Of a DNA stretch of 64,000 nt, positions 35,441 through 47,919 are shown one piece after another. Every line of letters begins with the position of its first letter. Position 1 is the stretch's first letter. The notes under the pieces were generated by a model. The model did not search any database. It had not been told where the DNA came from and saw only the letters and a list, made by a program, of their open reading frames with translations. The translations under genes were made by a program, and so were the position numbers. Source of the DNA: Protea cynaroides (taxonomy: Eukaryota; Streptophyta; Magnoliopsida; Proteales; Proteaceae); assembly GCA_028583415.1 (NCBI GenBank), contig CM053266.1, positions 100,430,377 through 100,494,376 of the forward strand, written 5' to 3'.

Positions 35441-36877
35441 TGATGTCCCTTAGCCTCTTTCACTCCTTTAGAACCCTAATTGAACGTGTGAGAAAGAGAA
35501 GAGAAGGAAGAGAAGGAAACTTGAAGAAGAAGACTAAGGAAGAAGAAGTTTAGAGAAACCTTTGAATCTCAGCAAAATCCAAGGTATGAACATAAATCCC
35601 TATATGAATTGGAAACCTAGAATAGTTTATGAAGAACATAGGATTAGGAGAAACCCAAATCATCCATCCATGGACAAATTCCAAGAGATTCCATGGAAGA
35701 GATCGTTATGGACAATGAATGGTGTATAAATTGAAGTTATGAGTCATAGAACAATCATAGGATGGACCATGATAGTAAGCCAAAGGATTCAAACATGAAG
35801 GAATGGACTTTAGAATGAAAGGTCGACACAGAATACATGTGGTCGGATGTAGGGTCTAATGATATCCGACCCCACGAGGCCACATGATCGACCACATGCC
35901 CTCGGGAAGTCCCAGGGAGGGTGTGGTCGCCCATAGGGTCGAATGGTATCCGTCCCCACCTGCGACCCTACACCCTGGGGTTGCAGAAAATGCTACCCTA
36001 GGTGCTACCTTACCCTGCGACCCTACCCCCTGTGGTCGCAGAAACTGCTACCCTAGGTGCTACCCCACCTGTGACCCTACGATTTCTGTTAGTTTAAACA
36101 TATTGGAATTTATTCTAATTAAAATCTATCTACTTGTTAGGTCTTTCCAGTGATTTAAAAGTGAATTATAAAGCTTGAACGAGGATCTACTAGCAATCAA
36201 AGGTGAGGGAACAAGACCTAAACTAATTGGCTAATAATAAACTGTTTTTGTTTATTGAGTCCAATATCATGAATGATTCTATGCTTGTATGATTGTAATG
36301 TGCATATCACATGTCATCCACTATTCCTGTTATTACTGTTTATGCATATTTAATTCTGTTTATTTATAACAAGATGATGATGATGATGCTAGGAATAGGC
36401 ATGTGAATGTATGTGTGTGGTTAGTGTACTTGATGCGAGTGGAGCATCAGGGGGAGGACGTGACACTGTGGTTCATCCTGGCCACTAGACTCTAGCTCTA
36501 TCTCTACTCAAGTCTTGTCCACTAACATCGTTGTATCGCCATTACCTTAGCAGAACTATTATGTCGTAGGGCATCAGGGGAGGTGGTCTCGGACCGTGTA
36601 GTCTCTGACTCTGCCGGGGGGCCTTAGCTCTATCTCTATGGACGTATTAAGGGATGCTGGGGTGAGGCCTTGGATACACTGTTTGACATTAGGATTGGTT
36701 AGTTGCGAGCCCAGTTTGCAAGCCCTTGCCAGTAGGGGCTTACGTGTCGGTATGGGTAGGGCATCAGGGGAAGTGTGATGCGGTGCGGTCCTAAGCACTT
36801 TAGCTCTATCCCTATTCCATGGTGGGTGCATGTGGGATGGAAATGGTGTTTGATCCATTGGACGGCTTCACACACTC

Positions 36878-37174
36878 GTGTATAGAGGTGCAGTGGCCAC
36901 TTATCCTTTCTATTGCACATTGCAGACTTATGAACGAGACCAAAGATATGAATTGAATGCTTGCATATGTTTGTTGCATTGCTTTGTTTGCTCACTGAGC
37001 CATGATGTATGCTCCCCCTTTCGACGTCGAATATTTTTAGTTGATGATGCAAGTACCACCGTGGAAGATTATATGAATGCTCCGATATATGGACATGCGG
37101 CGACGATGGATGCAGAAGTTGTGATGGAGTCGCATGATTCTTCATGCGAGTGTAACTCATGTGTTTTCGATTAG
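36878..37174 (+). CDS. LTR small ORF, C copy, 98 codons
   Basis: Open from a GTG to TAG 37172-37174. It contains YRG, PFYCTLQTY, the Cys-rich NACICLLHCFVCSLSHDVCSP segment, RRRIFLVDD, TVEDYMNAP and SSCECNSCVFD. It differs from D at many bases, yet the frame is open over the whole length. Compared with D, one base is missing just upstream, which cuts it off from the ATG used in D. No known family. Confidence 0.45.
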   Translation: MYRGAVATYPFYCTLQTYERDQRYELNACICLLHCFVCSLSHDVCSPFRRRIFLVDDASTTVEDYMNAPIYGHAATMDAEVVMESHDSSCECNSCVFD

Positions 37175-37456
37175 TTTTTGGTTTAATTATATAGACAATG
37201 TAATTGATTAAATTACTTTACTTTATGTCTTAGTCAATGAAAGATAATTGGATAATTTATTTATGTTATCATCCTTAGACTCTCAGTTCATTTAATATTA
37301 AAGGCTTCCACTATCGTGTATTTATTTTGATTTTTGTTGTGGATGTATATGGTTTAAATAAACGGACACAGCCTATTCAAGATCCTGGTTGAACCATTGG
37401 TTGATTGGCAGTTCATTACACCATTCTGAATAGTACGAAATTGGGGTGTGACAATT

Positions 37457-37468
37457 TGGTTTCAGAAC
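37457..37468 (+). other. Primer binding site of C, mutated
   Basis: Reads TGGTTTCAGAAC three bases after the LTR, two changes from the TGGTATCAGAGC of A and B. Confidence 0.8.
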
Positions 37469-37749
37469 TCTCAGGCCCTGTCTATTAAACCAGTATACTT
37501 CCACAAAAGTTCATGAACTGAGTTAGGATAAAAATTTAAAAGCTGTAATAAGAACACACTATGAGCACCAGTGTTGTATGAGACAAAATTAAGAAAGAGA
37601 ATAATGCACTATTAAAAGGAGAAACAAGTTTCATATACATCAAATAAAAAGCAACGTTTATACATATCCAAATCAGAGTACAGTCCATAATCCAGACAGT
37701 TACTCTGTAGTACAAAGATAAACAAAAAGAAAAATAAACATCATGGAGC

Positions 37750-39048
37750 TCAAGGTGCTAGAGGAGGAGGTACCTCACGGTCCCGGTCATAGTCCTCAGC
37801 ATACACTCTAGTCAACCAGGCTACCTGAGTCTGGGTTATCTAGAGACTAGCTGTCAACTTGGCCATCCACTGATCGGACGCACGCTGAGCATCTAAAAGC
37901 TTGCCTACTCTCTCTGCAGTCACGCGCTGAGCATCTAGAAGCTCTGCTACTCTCAGATCAGTCACACGCTGAGCCTCTCTAATCTCATGCAATAACCCCA
38001 TCATATCTTCAGATGGTGGGTGTAAAGGACTAGTGGTGTGTGAAGGAGCCTAAGATGGACCAGTTCCAATAGAATGTAGAGGTGATGGAGGAGGTATGGC
38101 ATCTACATCTATGAAAATATGATCCTCATCCTCAACATCACCCTTAGGGACCCCTGCTGCTGCAGCTGCTGCCGCCTCGGCGTCTGTCATCTCTATCCAG
38201 GTGCGAGGACGCACCAGAGCGTTCCTCTCATCATCACTGACCTGCGCATCTCGCATACCCATCCTGCAGATGGCCTCCCGGTCCAGTTCAGAAGAGAAGG
38301 TATCCTCATGAATCCGCTCATCCAGTAAGTCGACGTGTAGGTATGTGAGCAGAGTAGTGATCAGACATCCATAGGGCAGGTTGCCCAACTGAATAGGTAG
38401 TATATCACAGATCATAGTCCTGATGATGATATAAGGAAGGTAGACAGGAAACCTAGTGCAAATACAGTATAGGACATACTGGGTCAACTGAGAAATCCTA
38501 TCATAGTGGCCACTCTGGGGGATCAGGTTGTGCTGGATGATCTTGCAGTGCACCGGAGGCTCTGGCCGTAGGTTGATCGCTTTCATCTCCCAGTGATCAC
38601 CTCTAAGGAGCTGACTATCAATCTTAGCACGCATCGCCAAGGATAGGAACTGGGGTTCCTTAGGAGCACAGTACACCAAAGGGCTGTCATTTGATATGCC
38701 CAAGAGATCAGTCAACTACTGGCTGTTAAATGAAACCTCCACACGTTTTACATAGCTAGTAATCCTGAGCTCCCTATCCCTCTCTGTATCATTGCGATCC
38801 CCTACTACTTGGAGGTTGCAATAGAACTGCTTCACCAAAGCAGGACAAGTACAAGCCTCATAGGTGATCACAGGAAGCTAGCCCATGTCACTGAAGGCAC
38901 CCTCCATGTTAAACAAGGCTAGACCAGCCAAGTTTACACAGCGACCCCCTTCAACTTTCTTGCGCTCATAGCGAGCATACCGAGCTTCTGCTTCATTGGA
39001 TCCGAAACGAACGTGATCATGAGCCCTACGAACCTTGGTACGAGCCAT
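37750..39048 (-). pseudogene. Antisense accessory gene of C, decayed
   Basis: 433 codons on the minus strand, opposite to the sense of C, from the ATG at 39048 (MARTKVRRAHDHVRFGSNEAEA) to TGA at 37750-37752, without net frameshift. Collinear with A and B: N-terminal PF20167-like domain (HCKIIQHNLIPQSGHYDRI), Ala run near 38155-38175, coiled-coil repeats (LLDAQR) and Pro tail. At least three in-frame TAG codons (38878-38880, 38716-38718, 38050-38052). A 3' splice site CTTGGCAG stands five bases before the ATG. Confidence 0.78.
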
Positions 39049-39054
39049 ACTATC

Positions 39055-39484
39055 TGCCAAGACACAGAAAAACAGACAAGATATTAGCAATGGTGAAAAA
39101 CTCTAAAATTTCGGCATTATAACAGCATGATTTGGCCAAAAGCCTCACTTTTCACGCAAACAAACTGGGCAGGAGGACTTACATAGGTTCCAAACCATCC
39201 TGCAAGGCTCATACATATGGAAATTTAATCTTGAAGGATCGAATTTGAAGAAATTTCAACAAATTGGAAAAATCTCAAAAATTAGGTCAAAAATTGAAAA
39301 TTTTAAGTTTCTCGACAACCAACCGAGGAAACTCAAATAATTTTGAGGCCTTTCGTCCATTGGGTAACCAATAGCAAAAGCCCCCAATAAAAATTTAATT
39401 TTTTCGATTAAAAAAATTTTAATTTGAAAAAAACGATGGAAATGAATGAAAACCTAGTTTTGAAACCTTAAAAATGAGAAACAG
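39055..39484 (-). other. Antisense intron of C, cut by D
   Basis: Aligns with the candidate introns of A and B (GGGGGCTTTTG stretch, TTTTCATTCATTTCC). D is inserted only a few bases from where the GTATGT donor would be. Confidence 0.5.
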
Positions 39485-41803
39485 TGTCACACCCCAATTC
39501 TGCACTATTCAGAACGGTGTGATGAACCGCTAATAAACCAATGGTTCAATCAGGATCTCAAATAGGTTGTGTTCGTTTGCTTAAACCATACACATCCACA
39601 ACCATAATCAGAGTAAATACACAATAGCGGAAGTCTTAAATATTAAATGAACTGAGAATCTAAATGTAATAATCATAAATAAAATACCAATTATCTTTCA
39701 TTGCTTGAGACATAAGTAAATAAAGTAAACAATTACATTCACTCAATAATGCAACTAAAATCTAATAGAAAATGCATGAGTTGCATTCACATGACGAATC
39801 ATGTGTCCCCATTATATCTTCTACGTCCATCGCCGCAACATGCCCGAATGCGGGAGCACTCATATAATCTTCCACGGTTATACCAGCATCATCAACTAAA
39901 ATATTCGAATTCGAAAAGGGTGAGCACACATCACGGCTCACTGAGCAAACAAAACAATGCAACAAACATATGCATGCATTCAATTCATATCTTTGGTTTG
40001 GTATATAAGTTTGCAATGTGAAATAGAAAGGTTCGGTGGTCGCCTCGCCTCTATACACAGGGTGTGTAAGCCCACCCAATGGATCAAACACCATTGTCGT
40101 TTACATCCACCCCACTATGGAATAGAGATAGAGCTAAAGTGCTTAGGACCGCATCGCATCACACTTCCCCTGATGCTTTACCCATACCATCACGTAAGCC
40201 CCTGTTGGCGAGGGCTTGCAAACTGGGCTCGCAACTAACCAATCCTAATGTCAAATAGTGTATCCAAGGCCTCACCCTAGCATCCCTCAATATGTCCATA
40301 GAGATAGAGCTAAGGCCCCCCAGCAGAGTCAAAGACTACACGGTCCGAGACCACCTCCCTTGATGCCCTACGATGCAATAGTTCTGCTAAGGTAATGGCG
40401 ATACGATGATGTCAGTGGACAAGACTTGAGTAGAGATATGGGTAAGGTTCTTAGGATCGCACCGCATCACACTTCCCCTGATGCCCCACTCGCATCAAGC
40501 ACACTAACCACACACAAGCATTCACATGCCTATTCCTAGCATCATCATCATCATCATGTAAATAAACTGAATTAAATATGCATGAACAGTAATAACAGGA
40601 ATAGTAGAAGACATGTGATATGCACATTACAATCATACAATCATAGCATCATACATGGTATTGGACTCAATAAACAAAAATAGTTTATTATTAGCCAATT
40701 AGTTTAGGTCTTGTTCCCTCACCTTTGATTGAGTGTAGATCCTCTTTCAAGCTTTAAGAATCACTTTTATATCACTAGGAGAACCTAGCAAGTCAATAGA
40801 TTTTAATTAGGATTAATTCCAACAATTTTAAGCTTGCTGTATAGCTAGGGTCACAGGTTGGGTCGCAGGTAAGGTAGCAGTTGTCTGAGACCCCAGGGTG
40901 TAGGGTCGGTCATAGGGTCGGTTACCCATCGACCCTAGATGCGACCACAGCCTCCCTGGATTTCGTGAGAGCATGGGGTCGATCCTGTAGTCTAGTAGGG
41001 TCGGTTACCAATCGACCCTATGTGCTACCACACGTAGTTTGAGTCGACCTTTCAACCTACAGTCCATTCTTTCATTTTAGATTCTTTGGCTTACTTTTAT
41101 AGTCCATTCTATGATTGTTCTATGGCTCAAAACTCCAAGTTACACACTTTACTTTGTTTACAATGATTTCCCCCATGGATTCCATTGGAATTTATCCATG
41201 GATGGATGATTTGGGTTTCTCCTAGATCCTACTCTCTTCATGAAATATTCTAGGGTCTTACATAACTCATGGAGAATGTATTCATACCTTAGGGTTGCTG
41301 AGATTCAGAGATTTCTCTGAATTTCTTCTCCTTAGTCTTCTTCTCCAATTCTCCTTCTCTTCTCCTTCTATTCTATTTCACTCACTTTCAATTAGGGTTT
41401 CAAAAGGAGTGAAAGAGGCTAAGGGACATCCTATTTATTGAGAAAAACCTCCCAAAATAAGTCCCATCGAGATTAGGAAAGCATCCCCTTGAAATTAGGA
41501 ATATTTCCTAATTACAGTTTCAGTCTGTCATCCTAGGGTCGATGCTAGGGTCGCAGGATCCGTCGACCCTAGGGTCTTAAGTCATCCGACCCTAGGACTG
41601 AAAAGTCATGGGTTGGACTCTGTTGAGGTGGGGTCGACCCTACCTATTTAGGCACGTGACCCTACCCTCAAATTTACTATTTTTGTGTCAATTTCATACC
41701 AGGTCTTGTGATTTCCTTCACGCACTTGGTCCATGTGGCTCGACCATGATAGGTAGACCTGGTACAAGGTGGTAAGACCGGTTAGTTTGATACTGGTCTT
41801 ACA
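39485..41803 (-). repeat. 3' LTR of D
   Basis: 2319 bp, closest to the C LTR in layout (no iterons, TAGGGTCG motifs at about 40848-41035 and 41530-41670). Donor-like CTAAG/GTATGA at 41289/41290. Confidence 0.9.
39762..40094 (-). CDS. LTR small ORF, D copy, 110 codons, ATG start
   Basis: The longest copy and the only one with an in-frame ATG (40094, MVFDPLGGLTHPVYRGEATT). Segments: PFYFTLQTY, Cys-rich NACICLLHCFVCSVSRDVCSP (possibly hydrophobic), ILVDDAGITVEDYMSAPAFG, a short acidic stretch, then HDSSCECNSCIFY. The frame is kept in A, C, D and partly B, E and H2 despite clear base divergence. It lies in the last 600 bases of the LTR in sense direction, so in a 5' LTR it would fall in the transcript leader. 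Not recognised as any family. The alternative is a conserved RNA element that happens to be open. Confidence 0.5.
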   Translation of the reverse strand: MVFDPLGGLTHPVYRGEATTEPFYFTLQTYIPNQRYELNACICLLHCFVCSVSRDVCSPFSNSNILVDDAGITVEDYMSAPAFGHVAAMDVEDIMGTHDSSCECNSCIFY

Positions 41804-44800
41804 ACTCTCCCCTTCTTATTAAAAATTTTGTCCTCAAAATTGATACATACCTTCCGAGTCGAAAAGATGAGGGTATTGCTTTCGCATAGCACTCTCTTCT
41901 TCCCATGTGATTTCTTCTATATCTCTGCTTCTCTAGGTGGCTTTCACATAATAGATGTCACGGTTGTGTAGTCGTTGAAACTTTCGGCTGGTGATTTCAG
42001 TTGGTGCTACTTCAAATGTCAAATCATCAGTCAAATCCGGTGGATATATTGTCAAAACGTTCGGTGGATCTCTGACATACTTCTTCAATAATGAAACATG
42101 AAATAGATCATGCACACTTGACATAGATGGTGGTAGTGCTAACTGGTAAGCCACTTTTCCATGTTTGGCTAGAATCTCATATGGCCCGACATATCTCGGA
42201 CTTAATTTCCCTTTCTGTCCGAACCGTTTTAAACCTCGCATAGGTGATACTTTCAAGAACACCTTATCACCTATGACGAATTCAAGGTCTCGGCGTCGAG
42301 TATCTGCATACTGTTTCTGACGATTCTGAGCCGTTCTTACCCTTCCTTGATAATGTCGACTACTCGACATTCTCTTCAACAAATTCTGGTCCAACAATGC
42401 TATGTTCTCCACCTTCATTCTAAAACAAAGGAGTTCGACACTTCCTACCATGCAGTGCTTCATAGGGTGACATTTGTATAGTAGCCTAATAGCTGTTGTT
42501 ATAATCAAACTCGATCAATGGTAATTTTTTCATCCCATGATCCTTTAAAATCAATTACACAGGCTCGAAGCATGTCTTTTAAAATCTGAATGGTACGCTC
42601 CGACTGTTCCGTCTGTCTAAGGGTGGAATGCAGTACTAAACTTCAATGTTGTACCCATAGCCTTTTGTAATCTTTCTTAAAATTTTAAAGTAAATCGTGG
42701 ATCTCTGTTGGACACAATGCTTTCAGGTACACCGTGTAATCTGACAATATTATCCACATACAACTTTGCTAACCTCTCCAGTGTATACTGAGGTCGTATA
42801 GCTATAAATCGAACCATTTTAGTCAGGCGGTCTATAATCACCCTAACCGCGTCAACTACTCGGGGAGTCAATGGTAACCCAGTGATGAAGTCCATAGCGA
42901 TGCAGTCTCATTCCCATGTTGGTTCCGGTAACAGCTGTAACAGTCCTGCTGGTCTTTGTCGTTCAACCTTCACTCTCTGACAATTTAGGCATTGAGACAC
43001 GAATTTAGCTACATCTGCTTTCATTCCTCTCCACTAATATAATTTCTTTAAATCATGATACATTTTTTTACTTCCAGGATGTATCGAATAGACGGTAGTA
43101 TGGGCTTCGTTCATTAGTCGGTGTCTAATGTCCAAACTTTCTATTTCAGGTACACATATTCTTCCTTTGTACTTCAGTACCTTTCCATCGTCGAAGGCGA
43201 ACTCAAGGATAGTCTTACCTTTTTCAATGTCCTCTTGTACCGTTCTTAGATAAGGGTCTGATTCAATAGCTATTTTCACTTCATCAATTATATCAGGTAC
43301 AATCTTCAATGTGGCAAACATATTTGGAAACCGATGAATAAACCCTTGGTTGGTGGATTCACCCTTTGCCTCTATCATGAACTGGTCAATACCGTAATTA
43401 AGCACTTTTCTGATAGTACACATTGCGGCAGTTGTGTTAACCTCTCCTTGAGATTTTATCATTGCTTTCCTACTCAGCGCATCAGCTACCACATTAGCTT
43501 TCCCCGGATGATACTGGATATCACAATCATAGTCTTTCAATAGTTCCAGCCATCTTCTTTGTCTCATATTCAACTCCTTCTGATTAAAAAGATAAGTAAG
43601 ACTCTTATGATATGATTTAATCTGAAATTTCTCTCCGTACAAGTAATGTCTCCATATCTTGACAGCGTGTACCACTGCCTCTAATTCCAAGTCATGAGTG
43701 GGATAGTTCTTTTCATGTGTCTTCAGTTGTCTTGAGGCATATGCAATTAGTTGTTCTCCTTGCATAAGTACACATCCTAAACCCATTCCTGACGCATCAG
43801 TGTACAAAATAAATGGCTGTCCTGGAATCGAAATAGTCATGATCGGAGCAGATATCAATCTAGCCTTCAATGTTTGGAAACTCTTCTCACATTTATTAGT
43901 CCAAACAAACTTTTCGCCCTTCTTAGTCAAACTGGTGAGAGGTATGGCAATTCAGGAATAGTCTTCCACGAATCGTCGATAATACCCAGCTAGACCTAGG
44001 AAACTTCTAATTTCTGCAATGCTCTTCGGTGCTTCCCACTTCACAATGGCTTCAATCTTGCTAGGATCCACTTTAATTCCTTCAGCGGATACAACATGGC
44101 CTAGGAAAGTGACTTCAGTTAGCAAAAACTCACACTTTGTAAATTTAGCGTAAAGCTTCTCTTTCTGTAATCATTGCAGAGCGACTCTTAGATTCATAAT
44201 ATGAGTTTCCTTGTCCTTGGAGTAGACCAATATATCATCAATGAATACAATGGCCGACGTATCCAACATATCATGGAATACCCGATTCATAAGTTCTATA
44301 AAAGTTGCTGGTGCATTAGTCAATCCAAAAGACATGACCAAAAATTCATAATGTCCATATCTCGTCCTGAATGCTGTCTTGAGAATATCTCCGTCCTTGA
44401 TCTTTAACTGATGGTATCCTGACCAAAGATCGATCTTGGAGAACACCTTGGCACCTTGCAACTGATCGAACAAGTCATCGATCCGAGGCAATGGGTACCG
44501 ATTCTTGATTGTCAGCTTATTCAGTTCCGGTAGTTTATACACAGTCGAACACTGTCGTCCTTATTCTTTAAGAATAATACTGGCACTCCCCATGGTGATA
44601 TGCTAGGTCTGATGTAACCCTTGTCCAGTAGTTCTTGTAACTATACTTTTAATTCCTTCAATTCAGTAGGAGACATTCGATAAGGTGCTTTGGATACTGG
44701 TGCGGCTTCGAGTATCAGATCTATAACAAACTCTGTAGCTCGGTCGGGTGGTAGTCCTGGTGGTTCTTTAGGAAATACATCTAGAAAGTCACGCACGACA

Positions 44801-45299
44801 TCAATATCCTCGATTTGTGGTGCTTCCTTTGTGAGATCGACCACTGATACTAGATACCCAACTCCTCCTTTCTCGAGGCATTTCTTAGCCTTTAATGCAG
44901 AATGGATGAGTTTTCGTTTACAGGGAAGTTTGGTTCTCGCAAAACTGAACTCCGCTCCTTTCTTGTCTTTAAAAGTCAGCTTCTTTTTGACACATAGTAG
45001 GTTTGCAGAATACCAAGCTAACCAGTCCATTCCCAAGATGACGTCAAAGTCTGCCATCTCAAGTTGAATCAAGGTTGCATCCAAAGTTTTCTCATCAATA
45101 AGAATTGGACATGGTCCATAACCTTTTTTTAATTCCACATCTAATCCCATCAACGATTGTACAAGCAGTTATAGTCTAAAGATTTGAGGCGTAGGTTCAA
45201 CTTCTTTCCAAACGACACAGATATAAAAGAATGAGTAGCTCCTGAATCAAAGAGTACTCTGGCGGGAATGCCATTAATAGGTACAATACTTGTGATTTG
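41799..45299 (-). pseudogene. pol: Pol polyprotein of D, decayed
   Basis: Protease FDSGATHSF near 45240-45260, then VILGMDWLAWYSANLLC (44641-45153), reverse transcriptase (44171-44542, FIDDILVY), RNase H YTDASGMGLG and the connection to the integrase finger (43034-43930), integrase core (42677-42895 and around), and the LSPRYVGPYEILAKHGKVAYQL segment (41933-42508). Multiple stops and frameshifts. The polypurine tract after it is altered (AAGGGGAGAGT). Confidence 0.93.
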
Positions 45300-45362
45300 T
45301 TTTAATTTTGTCTACATGCTCACATAATGTAACACAAAATGAAAGGTTCAGGTCATACCTGT

Positions 45363-47153
45363 TGTTACACCCCAATTTTGGTCTAACCAGAATGGTGTGA
45401 TGAACCGCTAAATAACCAACGGTTCAACCAGGATCTCAAATAGGCTATCCCCGCGTTATCCAACTTGCACACATCCGTAATCATAATCAGAGTAATACAC
45501 AATAGCGGAAATATTATAATAAGATGAACTAAGAAACTAAATGATATTAATAATTTAATAGCAAATTATTCTGTATTCAACTGAGACATAAATATTAAAT
45601 ATCAAACACATGTCTGAATAAATCCAATAAAGAAACCTATCAAATGTCTAAATACACACGAGTTGCACTCGCAAGAGGAGTCGTGTGTATCCACTTCAGC
45701 TTCAGCTTCCATCGCCGCTACCGTCCCGTACGCAGAAGCATTTACACAATCTTCAACCGTATAACCTGCATCATCAACTAAAAATATTCGAGATCGAGGG
45801 GTGAGCACACAACACGGCTCAGTGAGTAACCAAAACAATGCAACAATACATATGTATGCAAAAAAAAAAATTTATATCTTTGGTCAGGTACATAAGTTTG
45901 CAGTATGCAATAGAAAGGTTTAGGTAGCCAAAGGTCGCGTTTATTGACTCTGCCTCTATACACGAGTGTGTGACGTTACCCAAAGATCACGTTTATCATC
46001 AACTCACATGCACCCAATCATGAACAGTATATAACAATGGTTAACGGTTATTGCTATATATTGCCATAACAACACGTAAGCCCCTGTTAGCGAGGGCTGC
46101 AAACTGGGCTCGCAACTAACCAATCCTAATGCCAAACAGTGTATCCAAGGCCTCACCCCAGCATCCCACCGAATGCCCATAGAGATAGAGCTAAGGCGCC
46201 CCAGTAGAGTCAGAGACTACAAGGACCGAGACCACCTCCCCTGATACTCTACGACATAATAGTTCTGCTAAAGTAATGGCGATACGACGATGCCAATGCA
46301 CAAGACTTGAGTTAGAGATAGAGCTAAAGTGCTGAGACCCGCCAAATGTTAACGTTTATTGACGTTCTCATCACACCTCCCCTGATACTCGCTCGCATCA
46401 AGCACATCAACCACACACATACAAGCACATGCCTATTCCTATCATCATCATCAACATGTTATAAACAATAAAGTAAATATGCATGAACAAGTAATAGAAA
46501 TATTGGATGGCATGCTGTATGCACATTACAAACATATTCGCATAGAATCAAGCATAGCATAGGACTCAAGAAAACAGAAAACAATTTATTATTATTAACC
46601 AATTTAGTTTGGAGTTAAGGTTCCTCACCTTAGCTTGCTAATAGATATTTTTCCAAGCTTTAGAATCACCTTTACAATGCTATTATATTGCTTGAAGACC
46701 TAACAAAATCGATAGAATTTAATTAGAATTAATTCTCAATTTAAAAACTATTCTGTCAACTGAGGGTCGGAGGTAGGGTCGATGCTAGGGTCGATGGGTC
46801 TATCGACCCTTCCCTCTTTCTGGACTTCCCGAATGCTGAGGGTCGATGGTCAGGAATACCTAGGGTCGGATGGTCTATCGACCCTGGGAGCGACCTTGGG
46901 TGCACTTTGGTCCAATTCTCTCTTTTACTCCATTCTTCGTGTTTGGGATCCTATGGCTTGCTCCTACATTCCATTCTACATTCATTCCATGGTCTGAAAC
47001 CATGTATAACCCACCTAGATAGCTTTCATGCATTCTTCTATGGTTTTCCATGGAAACCTAACCATAGATTGGTGGTTTGGGTTTCTTCGAGATCACACTC
47101 TCAATAATTACTAACCTAAGGTCTGTAGAAATTCATGGAATTAGTATCCATAC
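45363..47153 (-). repeat. 3' LTR of E, left piece
   Basis: Belongs to the A/B subfamily, with iterons near 45929-46360 and a TCGACCC cluster about 46760-46910. Broken at the donor-like site by F. With 61488-62005 it totals 2309 bp, the family length. Confidence 0.93.
45602..45838 (-). CDS. LTR small ORF, E copy, stop lost
   Basis: 78 codons with the VDDAGYTVED core and SSCECNSCVF, but a short deletion removes the usual Asp-stop and the frame reads on for 13 residues. Upstream, near 45783, it is frameshifted relative to A. Confidence 0.35.
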   Translation of the reverse strand: MFWLLTEPCCVLTPRSRIFLVDDAGYTVEDCVNASAYGTVAAMEAEAEVDTHDSSCECNSCVFRHLIGFFIGFIQTCV

Positions 47154-47650
47154 TGTGAGGACAATGGAAAATCGACGTGAACCTCCTCCTCTGGATGGAA
47201 ATGTGTATCCTGTATCGATGAAGATCGATTTGTTCTGTTGGAGTCACCACCTAGATTAAGGTCTAGGACCTCTAAAAATGTAGCCTCACCCTAAGGTAAG
47301 ACTTCTATTGACTCGTGACCCAATGTATCAGTTCTTTGGTCTGCCAGAGATCGGGTAAGTATTCAGGGTACGGTTATGGGAAGGTGTTAGGCACCCAAAC
47401 CGCCCGATCAATATCGGCCTCTTAAAGTTTCCTTAAATTCTAATTTTGACTGTGCTTGGTCAACTGGATGAGTAGGGTTCAATGGGGGATGTCCTAAACC
47501 AAGCTGCTAAGTTATTCTAACCTAGGGTTTAGCCAATCATGTTTTAAAGCAAATAAACAAGCAAATGTAATGCACAATATTTTACAGTGAACCGAACCAA
47601 AGATGGTTTGGTCTTGGACTGAATCTGAGACGTGTAAGACATCTCAAACT

Positions 47651-47695
47651 GCCTACGTATTCCAATCCTGGAAATTAAGTCCAAAAACGTAGTTC
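47651..47695. other. Hairpin motif copy 1 (GCCTACGTA to ACGTAGTTC)
   Basis: Outer stem CTACGT/ACGTAG and inner stem TTCCA/TGGAA with a 4-base loop. The repeat in the right LTR is at 57261-57305. Confidence 0.5.
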
Positions 47696-47834
47696 AAAAA
47701 TGGGTTGTGTGATTAAAGATTATGGAAGTGATTTATGCATGTGCTTCAATTAGATTTTTATTTGTTCAAGTTGAAGTTTATGCTGGATGCATGGTTGATG
47801 GGTGGCTTTGTACCGTATTTGGGATTCCCAAATT

Positions 47835-47883
47835 GCCTACGTATTCTAGGGTGTACCCTAGAAATCAGGTACGACGTAGTTCG
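47835..47883. other. Hairpin motif copy 2
   Basis: Same outer stem; the inner stem is TCTAGGG/CCCTAGA (47845-47851 with 47856-47862) and the loop TGTA. In the right LTR (57445-57493) only the loop has changed (TGTG). Confidence 0.55.
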
Positions 47884-47919
47884 AAAATTTATGAGAGTCG
47901 GATTTGGAATGTGTACCAA

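Larger units (their letters stand above)
35065..37453 (+). repeat. 5' LTR of C
   Basis: 2389 bp, TGTAAGACC to GGGGTGTGACA. TATAAATA at 35433-35440, donor-like CCAAG/GTATGA at 35583/35584. The GGGTCG word is diluted to TAGGGTCG/CGACCCTAC forms. The iterons of the A/B subfamily are missing. Confidence 0.92.
35065..39484 (+). mobile_element. Element C, 5' part, plus strand, cut by D
   Basis: Same family but a diverged subfamily and the opposite orientation. 5' LTR, a mutated primer site and the antisense gene are present. Element D cuts it in the antisense intron, and the gag-pol half must lie right of the window. The left flank gtaga (35060-35064) is the presumed target duplication; its partner is not visible. 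Confidence 0.85.
39485..45362 (-). mobile_element. Element D, 3' half, cut by E
   Basis: A 3' LTR (39485-41803), polypurine remnant and pol on the minus strand. E interrupts it at the gag end (cctgt at 45358-45362), and the rest lies beyond the window. The flank aacag (39480-39484) is the presumed target duplication. Heavily mutated. Confidence 0.88.
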
